Under the pieces are notes generated by a model. That model was given only the letters and a program-made list of their open reading frames with translations, did no database searches and had not been told where the DNA came from. A DNA stretch of 23,711 nucleotides, taken from the NCBI RefSeq assembly GCF_000002995.4, contig NW_025062342.1, positions 1 through 23,711 of the forward strand, written 5' to 3'. The stretch comes from Brugia malayi (lineage: Eukaryota; Nematoda; Chromadorea; Rhabditida; Onchocercidae). A program made the position numbers and the translations under genes. Positions 8,474-20,100 of the stretch are shown in pieces (within the stretch, counting starts at the first letter, position 1; each line of letters begins with the position of its first letter).

Positions 8474-9839
8474 AATTGTTATTTGTGTAACATAATCCCT
8501 AATTAATTTATTTTTTTCATTTTTGATAATTTGAATCAATTATTTTGATTTGTATCATTTATGAATGGATGAGATTAATTTCATGATAATTATTTAATCA
8601 GTAATTAGAAAGCATAATTTAAATATATTTTTCATATGAAATTTTATAAGGAATATAATTTCTGTTAGGATTTTTTGTGCAATATTTAAAATATGAATAA
8701 TGATTACTTTTAGTTTAGCTCTACTCTATATCGATATATCTTTATGGTTTTTTAAGATAAGAAGTATGAGAGAAGATTTAATTGAGCTAACAACTTCTAC
8801 CTGAATGATGTATGATAGGAAAATAAGAGATGAATTAGTGCTGCGAAGAATGTAACAAAGAGATGGATATTTTATGATAAAGATAGAAAAATTATTGTGA
8901 CAAATAGGTTGAATTAAGAGATGGAAAGTTTTATTCTTTAATTTTTTATTACAATTGTCGTTTATTTTTTCTTTTAACTGCATATTTAACTTTATGAAAA
9001 ATGATCGATCATAGAAGAGTGATGAGATTAAGCTGTTTTTGCCATCGGAGTAATTAATTATGTTTATAAAATTGTTGCAAAAAATTTATTGCTAATGACT
9101 TTAAGTGTTACTTGAATATAAGTAACAAAATGAAATTGCAAGATGGAAAAGGGTGAAATGGCAAATAATGAGGAAAAAAAGGGAATAAGCTGCTTCTTTA
9201 AAAAGCAAATGACACTGATAAGTGATCTTATCAGCAAGACAGAATTATTTTATACGATCTGTTATTTTATATGATAATTATTTTACACGATGTGTTAGTC
9301 GCAAGTTCGAATGGGTTCTTTTTTTTTTTTTTTTTTTTACTGCAATGTTCGTTCCTTAGCATTACAGCAAAGTAATTCGAACTTTATCAGTTGTTAACTT
9401 ATGCTTACAAATTGTTGAATAGTTCGGATGCGAAATAATTTAAGAATATGTTGTTAAGATGATTCCAATTGTTAAATAAAATTTCGATGGAAATAATATT
9501 GCTGAATTAATAGGTAATCTATCAGTTAATTCTTAATGATTAATATTTTAATGACTGTATCAATGAAGTAATTCTAATTCACATAAAAAAAAAATAAATT
9601 TCACAGGCCTAATTCTATTCATTCTTTTCAAATTGACATAGTTCATTGATAAAAAGAAAAAAAAAAACTAATAATTACCAACCACCAAATTGTTTTCACC
9701 ATTGATTTTACTTTAAGTTATACTAATATTGTCCGAATGAAATCTTTTGAATCGAAATAGAAGGGATTTATCAGGTGATTTGTTTTTGCATTCATTGTAT
9801 GCGTCTGAAAATACTAGTTTTTTTTTTATTTTTTTTTAG
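8474..9839. other. AT-rich DNA upstream of hif-1 exons
   Basis: No exon found on either strand. An 85-codon minus-strand frame at 8983-8726 has no splice sites or recognisable residues. Local features are the GATA palindrome (9215-9234), two near copies of ATTATTTTAYACGATSTGTTA around 9245 and 9288, and a run of 20 T at 9319-9338. The first exon of hif-1 should lie here or farther upstream, but I could not locate it: the frame leading into a possible donor at 9775 has a TAG and no ATG. Confidence 0.55.
9215..9234. promoter_or_regulatory. Inverted pair of GATA sites
   Basis: CTGATAAG TGAT CTTATCAG is a perfect 8-base inverted repeat with a 4-base spacer. Each arm is a TGATAA GATA-factor site, and the left one extends to ACTGATAAG, like the intestinal ELT-2 consensus of Caenorhabditis. 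It lies about 605 bases before the first hif-1 exon seen and 1.5 kb upstream of the minus-strand 85-residue gene. Function is inferred. Confidence 0.4.
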
Positions 9840-10429
9840 AAATCTTGACCGACGTCGTGAGTCATCTCGTTTTGCTGCACGTGATCGACGTGGTAAGGAA
9901 GCGGACATCTTTGCGGATCTCAAAGTAGTGATACCAATTGTTGATGAAGCAACAGTTACACATGTGGATCGGATTGCTATATTGCGGGTTGCATTGACTC
10001 TTTGCCGGTTACGAAAAGTTGCAACGAAATGTATTTTTTTTTTTGTTAACAAGAATTATTGATATCTTGCATTATGTAAATTTTCAAAATAAACAGCCCA
10101 CAGTAATGCAAGAATTGTTTTTCCTGCATCTGCAAACATTAGGCAAATTCATTTTTCTTCAATTTTAGCTATGAAAACCTGAAATGCACGCCAGTTGCAG
10201 CGTAAGCAAACAGGTTATTTAAAAACATCATTGGAATCTAGCCGTTAGAATTAGTGGGAATAATCAATCTTCCCAACATATTGTTTAGCTTCATTTGAAA
10301 ATGCCGAAAAGGAATTCCTTGAAATTACTGGATATTGATTTTCAATTTTGATGCTCAAATTTCGATCTCTTTGTTGGATACCTTGTGTGACAGTAAATAT
10401 TCCAAATAGTGATTCTTATCACTATTTGG

Positions 10430-10467
<38 letters not shown>

Positions 10468-10763
10468 GGAACTTCAAAAAAATTTTTTCTTTAATTTATA
10501 GACTGAAGGCTGCAGGTTTTTTTAATGAGCCTATTTTGAATTTTTTATCTTTTTTTTTTCTTGAATTTGAATAACTTGAATCATTCAAATTTTTGGAATG
10601 AAAATAATTGCAGTCTTGAAAACTAATCTCAGAGGAGCATCGATGTTTATGGTCTGCAACAGCATTGCTAGAGTGTTTGGATGGTTTTCTGGCTATTGTT
10701 GACCTGGATGGTATCATCCTATACGTTAGTGAAAGTGTCTCCATCTACCTCGGACTTACGCAA
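9840..10763 (+). CDS. hif-1: hif-1 homologue, bHLH and start of PAS-A (partial)
   Basis: Two exons of a hypoxia-inducible factor 1 alpha homologue, a bHLH-PAS transcription factor that pairs with ARNT/AHA-1 and is controlled by prolyl hydroxylation. Exon a begins after TTTTTTTTAG at 9839 and probably ends at 10030. It encodes [20 protein letters not shown], then a helix-loop-helix ending [11 protein letters not shown]. The basic region fits HIF (R-x3-SR-x-AAR-x-RR-x-KE). Exon b (10633-10763) encodes [16 protein letters not shown], then [16 protein letters not shown], matching the start of PAS-A, and ends at the donor GTATGTT. Family members have about 15 to 20 residues between these pieces, so a short exon is missing. 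Splicing T (10030) to AG (10633) directly would create TAG. The first exon, the rest of PAS-A, PAS-B and the oxygen-dependent degradation region were not found. The gene may continue across long introns or be truncated. Homology is nearly certain; intactness is not. Confidence 0.88.
10401..10430. repeat. Perfect 13-base-pair hairpin in hif-1 intron
   Basis: TCCAAATAGTGAT (10401-10413) and ATCACTATTTGGA (10418-10430) are exact inverted repeats with the loop TCTT. It abuts the (TA)n tract and lies between the bHLH and PAS exons. Confidence 0.85.
10431..10467. repeat. (TA)n microsatellite
   Basis: About 18 TA units with one interruption (TTAT near 10458), directly after the hairpin in the hif-1 intron. 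Confidence 0.95.
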
Positions 10764-11339
10764 GTATGTTACATTTTCCTTTTTTTTTTCCGCTTTTCTA
10801 AATAGATTGACTTAAACGAAATAAAAAATTTATGTCTACTATTTCTGTTGAAAATTGTATTGAAGACGACATCATAAATGTGAGAAAAAAAGTTTTTCCT
10901 CAGTAACCCTTATTATCAGATGGGTGACGATTTTCGGGAAAGCATTTCTACTTTATGAAATTGTTCTCTCTACTTCTTGTTAGTGCAGCGATTGTCTATT
11001 GTGTTTGTAATATATATTCATATAAAATTATAAAACTAATAAATTAATGTATATTCTTGCACATGTATATTCTTATAAAACTCACTTAATAAAATTTAAA
11101 GTTCGATTAAAAAGCAGTCGTGAATTTTAAGAGATAAAACATATTTTAAAAGAAAATAATCTTGCTGAAAGAATTTGTCTACTTTTGTTTTAAATCAAAT
11201 CAAAAAAAAGAGTGAAAGAGAATTTTCAAATTTAGTAAGAACAAAATAGAAAAAATATTTCATCAAATTTAAATTACGCTAAAATTCTGATTATCACTAA
11301 AAATAAAAATTAGAATTTACAATAATAATTTAAAATCAA

Positions 11340-11371
<32 letters not shown>

Positions 11372-11460
11372 ACTGATGGATTATAAATGATTTCTGCAGA
11401 TTTTTTTTTTCTTTGTTATATAAATTGAATTGCATTGATAATAATAATGCAATTTATCTT
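10764..11460. other. AT-rich DNA between hif-1 exon and minus-strand gene
   Basis: I searched for the next PAS-A exon and found none. The only splice-like candidate, an AG at 10919 followed by ATGGGTGACGATTTT, joins in frame but reaches a stop after 12 codons with no PAS similarity. A (TA)n tract lies at 11349-11370. Confidence 0.55.
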
Positions 11461-12707
11461 TTAAACGAGCATTTCATTGAATAATGGTTTTAATGTTGCG
11501 ACAAGTGATGCGATAGCGATTTGTGTGATACTTTTTGTTGGTCGCAAAACGCTGTAAAATGTTATAAATGCAATAGTAGCAAAAAGTATTGGTTGAAACA
11601 TTTCGCATATCTGAAATTATCAATAATTATCATTCTGAATTCTTTCTATTATTTCGATTATTTTCTAAAATTTTCTGTCGCTAACTTTTCAGCAAAATGA
11701 ACATAATTTTCAATTGCAAATACTTTAACTTTCAAAAAAAAAAAAAGGTTAAAGAAAGTTTAACATTTTTAAAGAAATTAGTATATTTTATTAGTATTTA
11801 AATGCTATTTAAATGAAAGGAATGATTAAACTTACGAGGACAAATTTTTGTTCCCAATTATTGAAATGCTCCCGTATTAACAAAATTTTTGTCATTTCCA
11901 TTATAATCAAATGTAGTGAAAGTAACATCTAAAAGAATCGTTCCTTTTTTTTTGTTTCTTTTAAAATGTGAAATAAAAACGAAAATTATTTCTTGTAATT
12001 TATTTTAATTGGAAAATAACATATAAAATTTAACCCTTCGTATATGTGCTGTCATTTGATATTTATAAATTATCGCAATTAATAATTTAGTTGCTTTTTA
12101 TGCCTCAAATTATGAAACTTCTTGCTCTTTTATTTTAAGAAAAATTATTATCAAAAAAAAAACTTGAATTTTCTGTCTTTACTTTTCTTATTGCAAAAAT
12201 TAACAAAAAAAAAAAATAGTAAAAAAATTTATAATAAATTCAAGTTTAATTTTCAACTTGTTATGGCAAATTCAAATTGACAGGTAAGTAGTTATCACTA
12301 ATTTTTAAAACGAAATAATTGAAAATATTGAAAATATTTCTTAAGTAAAAGTTAAATCCAAATATATTATGATAAAAAAAAATTTTTCATATTAACTCAT
12401 ACAATTCTTAGATTATTACAAATGTTTTCGAAAAGTAAAACTTATTACATTCAATTTTTTATCAAAAATTCAAAACAAAAAACGAAAATACCTGAGTAAC
12501 TGTTAAAATTTTTTGATAAGAAACAATACGTTCGAGTCGTCTAGATCGTCGATTAATTTCTGATAAGATATCAAGATTTGGTGTACGATGAAGCACTGCT
12601 GAATTGTTAGGAATTGTTGTTCGTTGAATTTCAAGCTGATACGGTCGATAAAGATAATACGGTGATCTGCACGTATATAACGTATCAACGTCACGGATAA
12701 ACGTCAT
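11461..12707 (-). CDS. Three-exon membrane protein, 152 residues
   Basis: Exons on the minus strand are 12707-12492 (72 residues), 11928-11836 (31) and 11610-11461 (49 plus TAA). Both introns (563 and 225 bases) are in phase 0, with donors CAG|GTATTT and CTC|GTAAGT and acceptors CTTTTAG and ATTTCAG, and the frame is open throughout. Residues 1-65 are hydrophilic, with a Tyr/Arg-rich segment (SPYYLYRPYQLE) and a basic stretch (EINRRSRRLERI) that would lie on the cytosolic side. Residues 66-91 form a first hydrophobic span (ILTVTQMLLSLHLIIMEM and following), 107-125 a second (FQPILFATIAFITFYSVL), and 130-151 a third, weaker one. The protein ends FNEMLV. I do not recognise the family; a small multi-span nematode protein is the most I can say. 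The ATG at 12707 has no clear acceptor before it. The gene is convergent with hif-1, or sits inside a hif-1 intron if that gene continues. Confidence 0.75.
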
Positions 12708-13959
12708 TATGAAGAATTTACGTTTGCAAATTGTTGAATGAAATAAATATACGATTGCTTTATATGAACATGAAAATCAATTAATCTTCATTTCAATCAT
12801 TTGTATTTAGTAAAATTTTAAATTAACATATAGATTAAATTTAGGATTGTAAACGATATTTGAATAAATAAACTAAATAATAAAAATTAACTAGTGATAA
12901 AATAAATGAGAAAATGAAAACCTTTTAAGATAGATGGGAGAAGCGTACTGCATAGGTCCATTACTTTTGTTACAAAAGCATTAGCATCAGAAAATAGTTT
13001 TCGATGTTTTTAATCGACTAATTCAAAATTAATTATCTAATAAAAATTACATCTGCAAAAAAATCAATTATCAAAATATTGCATCATTCAAATTATTCCA
13101 TTCTAAATTACTTTCAGTAACAACAAGACAAAAAAAAAAAAAAAAAATTGAATTTCATTCCATTTTTGTACATATTTTTCTGTTATGGAAATGAAACTAA
13201 CAAAATAAAATGTCGAAATGTTTAAATGTGTTAAAATAAATATTAATTTAGAGCAATGATTACAGAAATATACTAATTTTTTATTCATAGATAAATAAGA
13301 TTTGTTAAAAAGAAGGTAATAATAATTAAATTTGTAATTTAAATTTGCTTCAAAACTTATGGAAGTAATTAAATACTCAACTAATCGTTTAATCTTTTTC
13401 ATTCTTCTACAATTAATTTTCTTTTTTTTGCACGGGAAGAGAAAGATAGCAAAAAGAAGATTTATATTTATTAAATTTGTGTTTTTTAAAATTAATAATG
13501 ATTAGTAATAGTACATGATGCAAAATGTGTTCATTATATCTATATAAAGTATTTTCAACTAAATCTTAATAATTACAAAAAAAGAAATTCTGATTAATTT
13601 ACAGCTTATATCTCAAGAAGATAACTTGGAAAAAAAGAGAAATTTAATTAAATTTGTTAGGTTTATATGAAAATTTGGAATGCATAGAAATTTTGCTTTT
13701 TAAACTGATTATAAACTTAATTAATTAGTAGAAAGAAATTATAATTTAAAATGGGAAATCAATATAAAGTCATTTCATTGATTTCATTTAATCAATTGAA
13801 ATAAAATGAAATTTATTCCAATAAATACGATTAAATAATATTAAATTAGTAATGAAATATTTTCATGCAAAAGAAATTAAACAAAAAAAAATGAATCATC
13901 AAAGGATATCATATTAAATATGAATAAAGTATTTAGTGAAACAGTGATAGTTTTAAACC
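12708..13959. other. AT-rich DNA, no supported gene
   Basis: I see no convincing exon. A GC-richer scrap at 12925-12985 reads on the minus strand as a 14-codon frame from ATG (MDLCSTLLPSILK) to a possible donor AAAAG|GTTTTC. It could be an upstream exon of the 152-residue gene, but no matching acceptor was found. A 99-codon minus-strand frame at 13402-13103 lacks support and runs through poly-A. Confidence 0.55.
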
Positions 13960-13960
13960 A

Positions 13961-14035
13961 TTCTTGCAGTATAAATAAAAATTCTTGAAGTATAAATAAA
14001 ATTCTTGCAGTATAAATATTTTCAGTATAAATAAA
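13961..14035. repeat. Short tandem repeat, unit about 21 bases
   Basis: ATTCTTGCAGTATAAATAAAA occurs three to four times with small changes (GAAG for GCAG in the second, a shortened fourth copy). It lies just outside the right satellite array. Confidence 0.8.
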
Positions 14036-14105
14036 AAACTAAACTTTAATAATTGAGTTCTAAACATTATTTCAGCAGCAAAATTAATTAAATTTTTGAA
14101 TAGTG

Positions 14106-14152
14106 ATATTTGAAATCAATCATAATCTGCAAATATGATTGATTTCAAATAT
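14106..14152. repeat. 18-base perfect inverted repeat at array edge
   Basis: ATATTTGAAATCAATCAT (14106-14123) and ATGATTGATTTCAAATAT (14135-14152) are exact reverse complements with an 11-base spacer. The right arm is the satellite's own conserved TTGATTTCAAATAT segment, and the left arm is an inverted copy of it, so the array boundary is marked by a small inverted duplication. Confidence 0.9.
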
Positions 14153-17100
14153 TTTTTAAATATAAAAATTAATTTTAGTCACAAATCCAGATTGGGTTAC
14201 TTAAGAAATTTGGACAGAAATTAAAAGTTTTAACAAATTAAATATTAAAAATGTTTTAATTTTACTTAATACTGTTTCAAATAAAATCTGCCAATGCTGG
14301 AAAAATATAATTCGTTTAAAAATAAACATTTATTGAACTTAATTGATTACTATTATTGGCATTAAACTTGATCTGCTGACATTTTATTTACTATTTTTGA
14401 TATTATATGTCAACTTTAAAGCAAACTTTCATTGCAGAAATTAATGAAATCTGCAATTATAATTGATTTCAAATATTTTTTTAGTATTAAATTAATTTCA
14501 GTCACAAATCCAGATTGGGTTACTACAGAAATTTCGACTGATTTTAAAAGTTTTAATAAAATAAATACTAAAAATGTTTTAATTTTCAATAATTCTGTTT
14601 CAAATAAAATCTGCCAATGCCGGAGGAATATATTTTTTCTAAAAATAAACATTTACTGAACTTAATTGATTACTTTTATTTGCATTAAACTTGATCGGCT
14701 GACATTCTATTTACTATTTTTGACATTTTATGCTTACTTTGGACTTTAAAAGTTAACTTTAAAGCAAACTTTCATTGCAGAAATTAATTAAATCTGCAAT
14801 TATAATTGATTTCAAATATTTTTTAAGTATTTAAATTAATTTTAGTCACAAATCCAGATTGGGTTACTACAGAAATTTCGACTGATTTTAAAAGTTATAA
14901 TAAAATAATTACTAAAAATGTTTTAATTTTGTTTAATTCTGTTTCAAATAAAATCTGCCTGTGCTGGAAAAATGTAATTCATTTAAAAATAAACATTTAT
15001 TGAACTTAATTGATTCTTTTATTTGCATTAAACTTGATCTGCTGATATTTTAATTACTATTTTTGACATTTTATGCTAATTATGGGCTTTAAAAGTTAAC
15101 TTTAAAGCAAACTTTCATTGCAGAAATTAATGAAATCTGCAATTATAATTGATTTCGAATATTTTTTAAATATTAAAATTAATTTTAGTCACAAATCCAG
15201 ATTGGGTTACTACAGAAATTTCGACAGATTTTAAAAGTTTTAATAAAATAAATACTAAAAATGTTTTAATTATTAATAATTCTGTTTCAAATAAAATCTG
15301 CCTGTGCTGGAAAAATGTAATTCATTTAAAAATAAACATTTATTGAACTTAATTGATTACTTTTATTTGCATTAAACTGATCTGCTGACATTCAATTTAC
15401 TATTTTTGACATTTTATGCTAACTTTGGACTTTAAAAGTTAACTTTAAAGCAAACTTTCATTGCAAATTAATTTTAATCTGCAATTACAATTGATTTCAA
15501 ATACTTTTTAAATATTAAAATTAATTTTAGTCACAAATCCAGATTGGGTTACTGCAGAAATTTCAACAGATTTTAAAAGTTTTAATAAAATATATACTAA
15601 AAACGTTTTAATTTTGTTTAATTCTGTTTCAAATAAAATCTACCTGTGCTGGAAAAATATATTTTATCTAAAAATAAACATTTATTGAACTTAATTGATT
15701 ACTTTTATTTGCATTAAACTGATCTGCTGACATTCAATTTACTATTTTTGACATTTTTTGCTAACTTCTGACTTTAAAAGTTAACTTTAAAGCAAACTTT
15801 CATTGCAGAAATTTTTTAAAATGCAATTGTAATTGATTTCAAATAATTTTTAAATATTAAAATTAATTTTGGTCACAAATCCAGATTGGGTTACTGCAGA
15901 AATTTCGACAGATTTTAAAAGTTTTAATAAAATAAATACTAAAAATGTTTTAATTTTGTTTAATTCTGTTTCAAATAAAATCTACCTGTGCTGGAAAAAT
16001 GTAATTCATTTAAAAATAAACATTTATTGAACTTAATTGATTACTTTTATTTGCATTAAACTGATCTTCTGACATTCAATTTATTATTTTTGACATTTTA
16101 TGCTATCTTCGGACTTTAAAAGTTAACTTTAAAGCAAACTTTCATTGCAGAAATTAATTAAATCTGCAATTATAATTGATTTCAAATATTTTAACTTTAA
16201 AGCAAACTTTCATTGCAGAAATTTTTTAAAATGCAATTATAATTGATTTCAAATATTTTTTAAACATTAAAATAAATTTTAGTCACAATTCTAGATAGGG
16301 TTACTTAAGAAATTTCGACAGATTTTAAAAGTTTTAATGAAATAAATACTAAAAATGTTTTAATTTTTAATAATTCTGTTTCAAATAAAATCTGCCAATG
16401 CCGGAAAAATATATTTTATCTAAAAATAAACATTTATTGAACTTAATTGATTACTTTTATTTGCATTAAACTGATCTGCTGACATTCAATTTACTATTTT
16501 TGACATTTTATGCTAACTTTGGACTTTAAAAGTTAACCTTAAAGCAAACTTTCATTGCAGAAATTTATTAAATCTGCATTTATAATTGATTTCAATTATT
16601 TTTTAAATATTAAAATTAATTTTAGTCACAAATCCAGATTGGGTTACCACAGAAATTTCGACAGATTTTAAAAATTTTAATAAAATAAATACTAAAAATG
16701 TTTTAATTTCTAATAATTCTGTTTCAAATAAAATCTGCCAATGCCGGAAAAATATATTTTTTCTAAAAATAAACATTTATTGAACTTAATTGATTAGTTT
16801 TATTTGCATTAAAGTTGATCTGCTGACATTCAATTTACTATTTTTGACATTTTGTGCTTATTTTGGACTTTAAAAGTTAACTTTAAAGCAAACTTTCATT
16901 GCAGAAATTAATGAAATCTGCAATTATAATTGATTTCAAATATTTTTTTAGTATTAAAATTAATTTCAGTCACAATTCTAGATAGGGTTACCACAGAAAT
17001 TTCGACAGATTTTAAAAGCTTTAATAAAATAAATACTAAAAACGTTTTAATTTTGTTTAATTCTGTTTCAAATAAAATCTACCTGTGCTGGAAAAATATA

Positions 17101-20100
17101 TTTTATCTAAAAATAAACATTTATTGAACTTAATTGATTACTTTTATTTGCATTAAACTGATCTGCTGACATTCAATTTACTATTTTTGACATTTTATGC
17201 TAACTCTGGACTTTAAAAGTTAACCTTAAAGCAAACTTTCATTGCAGAAATTAATTAAATCTGCAATTTTAAATATTAAAATAAATTTTAGTCACAAATC
17301 CAGATTGGGTTACTACAGAAAGTTCGACAGATTATAAAAATTTTAATAAAATAAATACTAAAAATGTTTTAATTTTTAATAATTCTGTTTCAAATAAAAT
17401 CTGCCAATGCCGGAGGAATATATTTTTTCTAAAAATAAACATTTATTGAACTTAATTGATTTGTTTTATTTGCATTAAAGTTGATCTGCTGACATTCAAT
17501 TTACTATTTTTGACATTTTATGCTAATTATGGGCTTTAAAAGTTAACTTTAAAGCAAACTTTCATTGCAGAAATTAATTAAATCTGCAATTATAATTGAT
17601 TTCGAATATTTTTTAAATATTAAAATTAATTTTAGTCACAAATCCAGATTGGATTACTGCAGAAATTTCGACAGATTTTAAAAGTTTTAATAAAATAAAT
17701 ACTAAAAATGTTTTAATTTTACTTAATTCTGTTTCAAATAAAATCTACCTGTGCTGGAAAAATATATTTTATCTAAAAATAAACATTTATTGAACTTAAT
17801 TGATTACTTTTATTTGCATTAAACTGATCTGCTGACATTCTATTTACTATTTTTGACATTTTTTGCTAACTTCTGACTTTAAAAGTTAAATTTAAAGCAA
17901 ACTTTCATTGCAGAAATTTTTTAAAATGCAATTATAATTGATTTCAAATAATTTTTAAATATTAAAATTAATTTCAGTCACAAATCCAGATTGGGTTACC
18001 ACAGAAATTTCGACAGATTTTAAAAGTTTTAATAAAATAAATACTAAAAACGTTTTAATTTTGTTTAATTCTGTTTCAAATAAAATCTACCTGTGCTGGA
18101 AAAATGTAATTCATTTAAAAATAAACATTTATTGAACTTAATTGATTACTTTTATTTGCATTAAACTGATCTGCTGACATTCAATTTACTATTTTTGACA
18201 TTTTATGCTATCTTTGGACTTTAAAAGTTAACTTTAAAGCAAACTTTCATTGCAGAAATTAATTAAATCTGCAATTATAATTGATTTCAAATATTTTAAC
18301 TTTAAAGCAAAGTTTTATTGCAGAAATTAATTAAAACTGCAATCATAATTGACTTCAAATACTTTTTAAATATTAAAATTAATTTTAGTCACAAATCCAG
18401 ATTGGATTACTGCAGAAATTTCGACAGATTTTAAAAGTTTTAATAAAATAAATACTAAAAATGTTTTAATTTTACTTAATTCTGTTTCAAATAAAATCTA
18501 CCTGTGCTGGAAAAATATATTTTATCTAAAAATAAACATTTATTGAACTGAATTGATTACTTTTATTTGAATTAACTCGAGGTGCTGATATTTTAATTTA
18601 TATTATTGACATTTAATGCTAAATTTGGACTTTAAAAGTTAACCTTAAAGCAAACTTTCATTGCAGAAATTATTTAAATCTGCAATTATAATTGATTTCA
18701 AATATTTTTAAAATATTAAAATTAATTTTAGTCACAATTCTAGATAGGGTTACCACAGAAATTTCGACAGATTTTAAAAGTTTTAATAAAATATATACTA
18801 AAAATGTTTTAATTTTTAATAATTCTGTTTCAAATAAAATCTGCCAATGCCGGAAAAATATATTTTTTCTAAAAATAAACATTTATTGAACTTAATTGAT
18901 TAATTGATTACTTTTATTTGCATTAAAGTTGATCGGCTGACATTCTATTTACTATTTATGACATTTTATGCTTACTTTGGACTTTAAAAGTTAACTTTAA
19001 AGCAAACTTTCATTGCAGAAATTAATTAAAACTGCAATTATAATTGATTTTAAATATTTTTTAAATATTAAATTTAATTTTGGTCAAAAATCCAGATTGG
19101 ATTACTGCAGAAATTTCGACAGATTTTAAAAGTTTTAATAAAATAAATACTAAAAATGTTTTAATTTTACTTAATTCTGTTTCAAATAAAATCTACCTGT
19201 GCTGGAAAAATGTAATTCATTTAAAAATAAACATTTATTGAACTTAATTGATTACTTTTATTTGCATTAAACTGATCTGCTGACATTCAATTTACTATTT
19301 TTGACATTTTATGCTAACTTTGGACTTTAAAAGTTAACTTTAAAGCAAACTTTCATTGCAGAAATTAATTAAATCTGCAATTATAATTGATTTCAAATAT
19401 TTTTTAAATATTAAAATTAATTTTAGTCACAAATCCAGATTGGGTTACTACAGAAATTTCAACAGATTTTAAAAGTTTTAATAAAATAAATACTAAAAAC
19501 GTTTTAATTTTGTTTAATTCTGTTTCAAATAAAATCTACCTGTGCTGGAAAAATATATTTTATCTAAAAATAAACATTTATTGAACTTAATTGATTACTT
19601 TTATTTGAATTAACTCGAGCTGCTGATATTTTAATTTATATTATTGACATTTAATGCTAAATTTGGACTTTAAAAGTTAACCTTAAAGCAAACTTTCATT
19701 GCAGAAATTATTTAAATCTGCAATTATAATTGATTTCAAATATTTTTAAAATATTAAAATTAATTTTAGTCACAATTCTAGATAGGGTTACCACAGAAAT
19801 TTCGACAGATTTTAAAAGTTTTAATAAAATATATACTAAAAATGTTTTAATTTTTAATAATTCTGTTTCAAATAAAATCTGCCAATGCCGGAAAAATATA
19901 TTTTTTCTAAAAATAAACATTTATTGAACTTAATTGATTAATTGATTACTTTTATTTGCATTAAAGTTGATCGGCTGACATTCTATTTACTATTTATGAC
20001 ATTTTATGCTTACTTTGGACTTTAAAAGTTAACTTTAAAGCAAACTTTCATTGCAGAAATTAATTAAAACTGCAATTATAATTGATTTTAAATATTTTTT

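Noticed and set aside
9286..9338. tRNA-like B box (AGTTCGAATGG at about 9304-9314) followed by a run of 20 T
   Set aside because: There is no A box and no cloverleaf can be folded from the bases upstream, so it is at most a very decayed tRNA relic.
9792..10052. Minus-strand frame of 86 codons opposite the bHLH exon
   Set aside because: It is the complement of a clearly homologous HIF exon on the plus strand; the same holds for the 82-codon minus frame at 10496-10744 opposite the PAS exon.
10168..10202. Possible linker exon for hif-1 (acceptor AATTTTAG, frame [10 protein letters not shown], donor GTAAGC)
   Set aside because: The sites look good, but its phase fits neither the preceding bHLH donor nor the following PAS acceptor.
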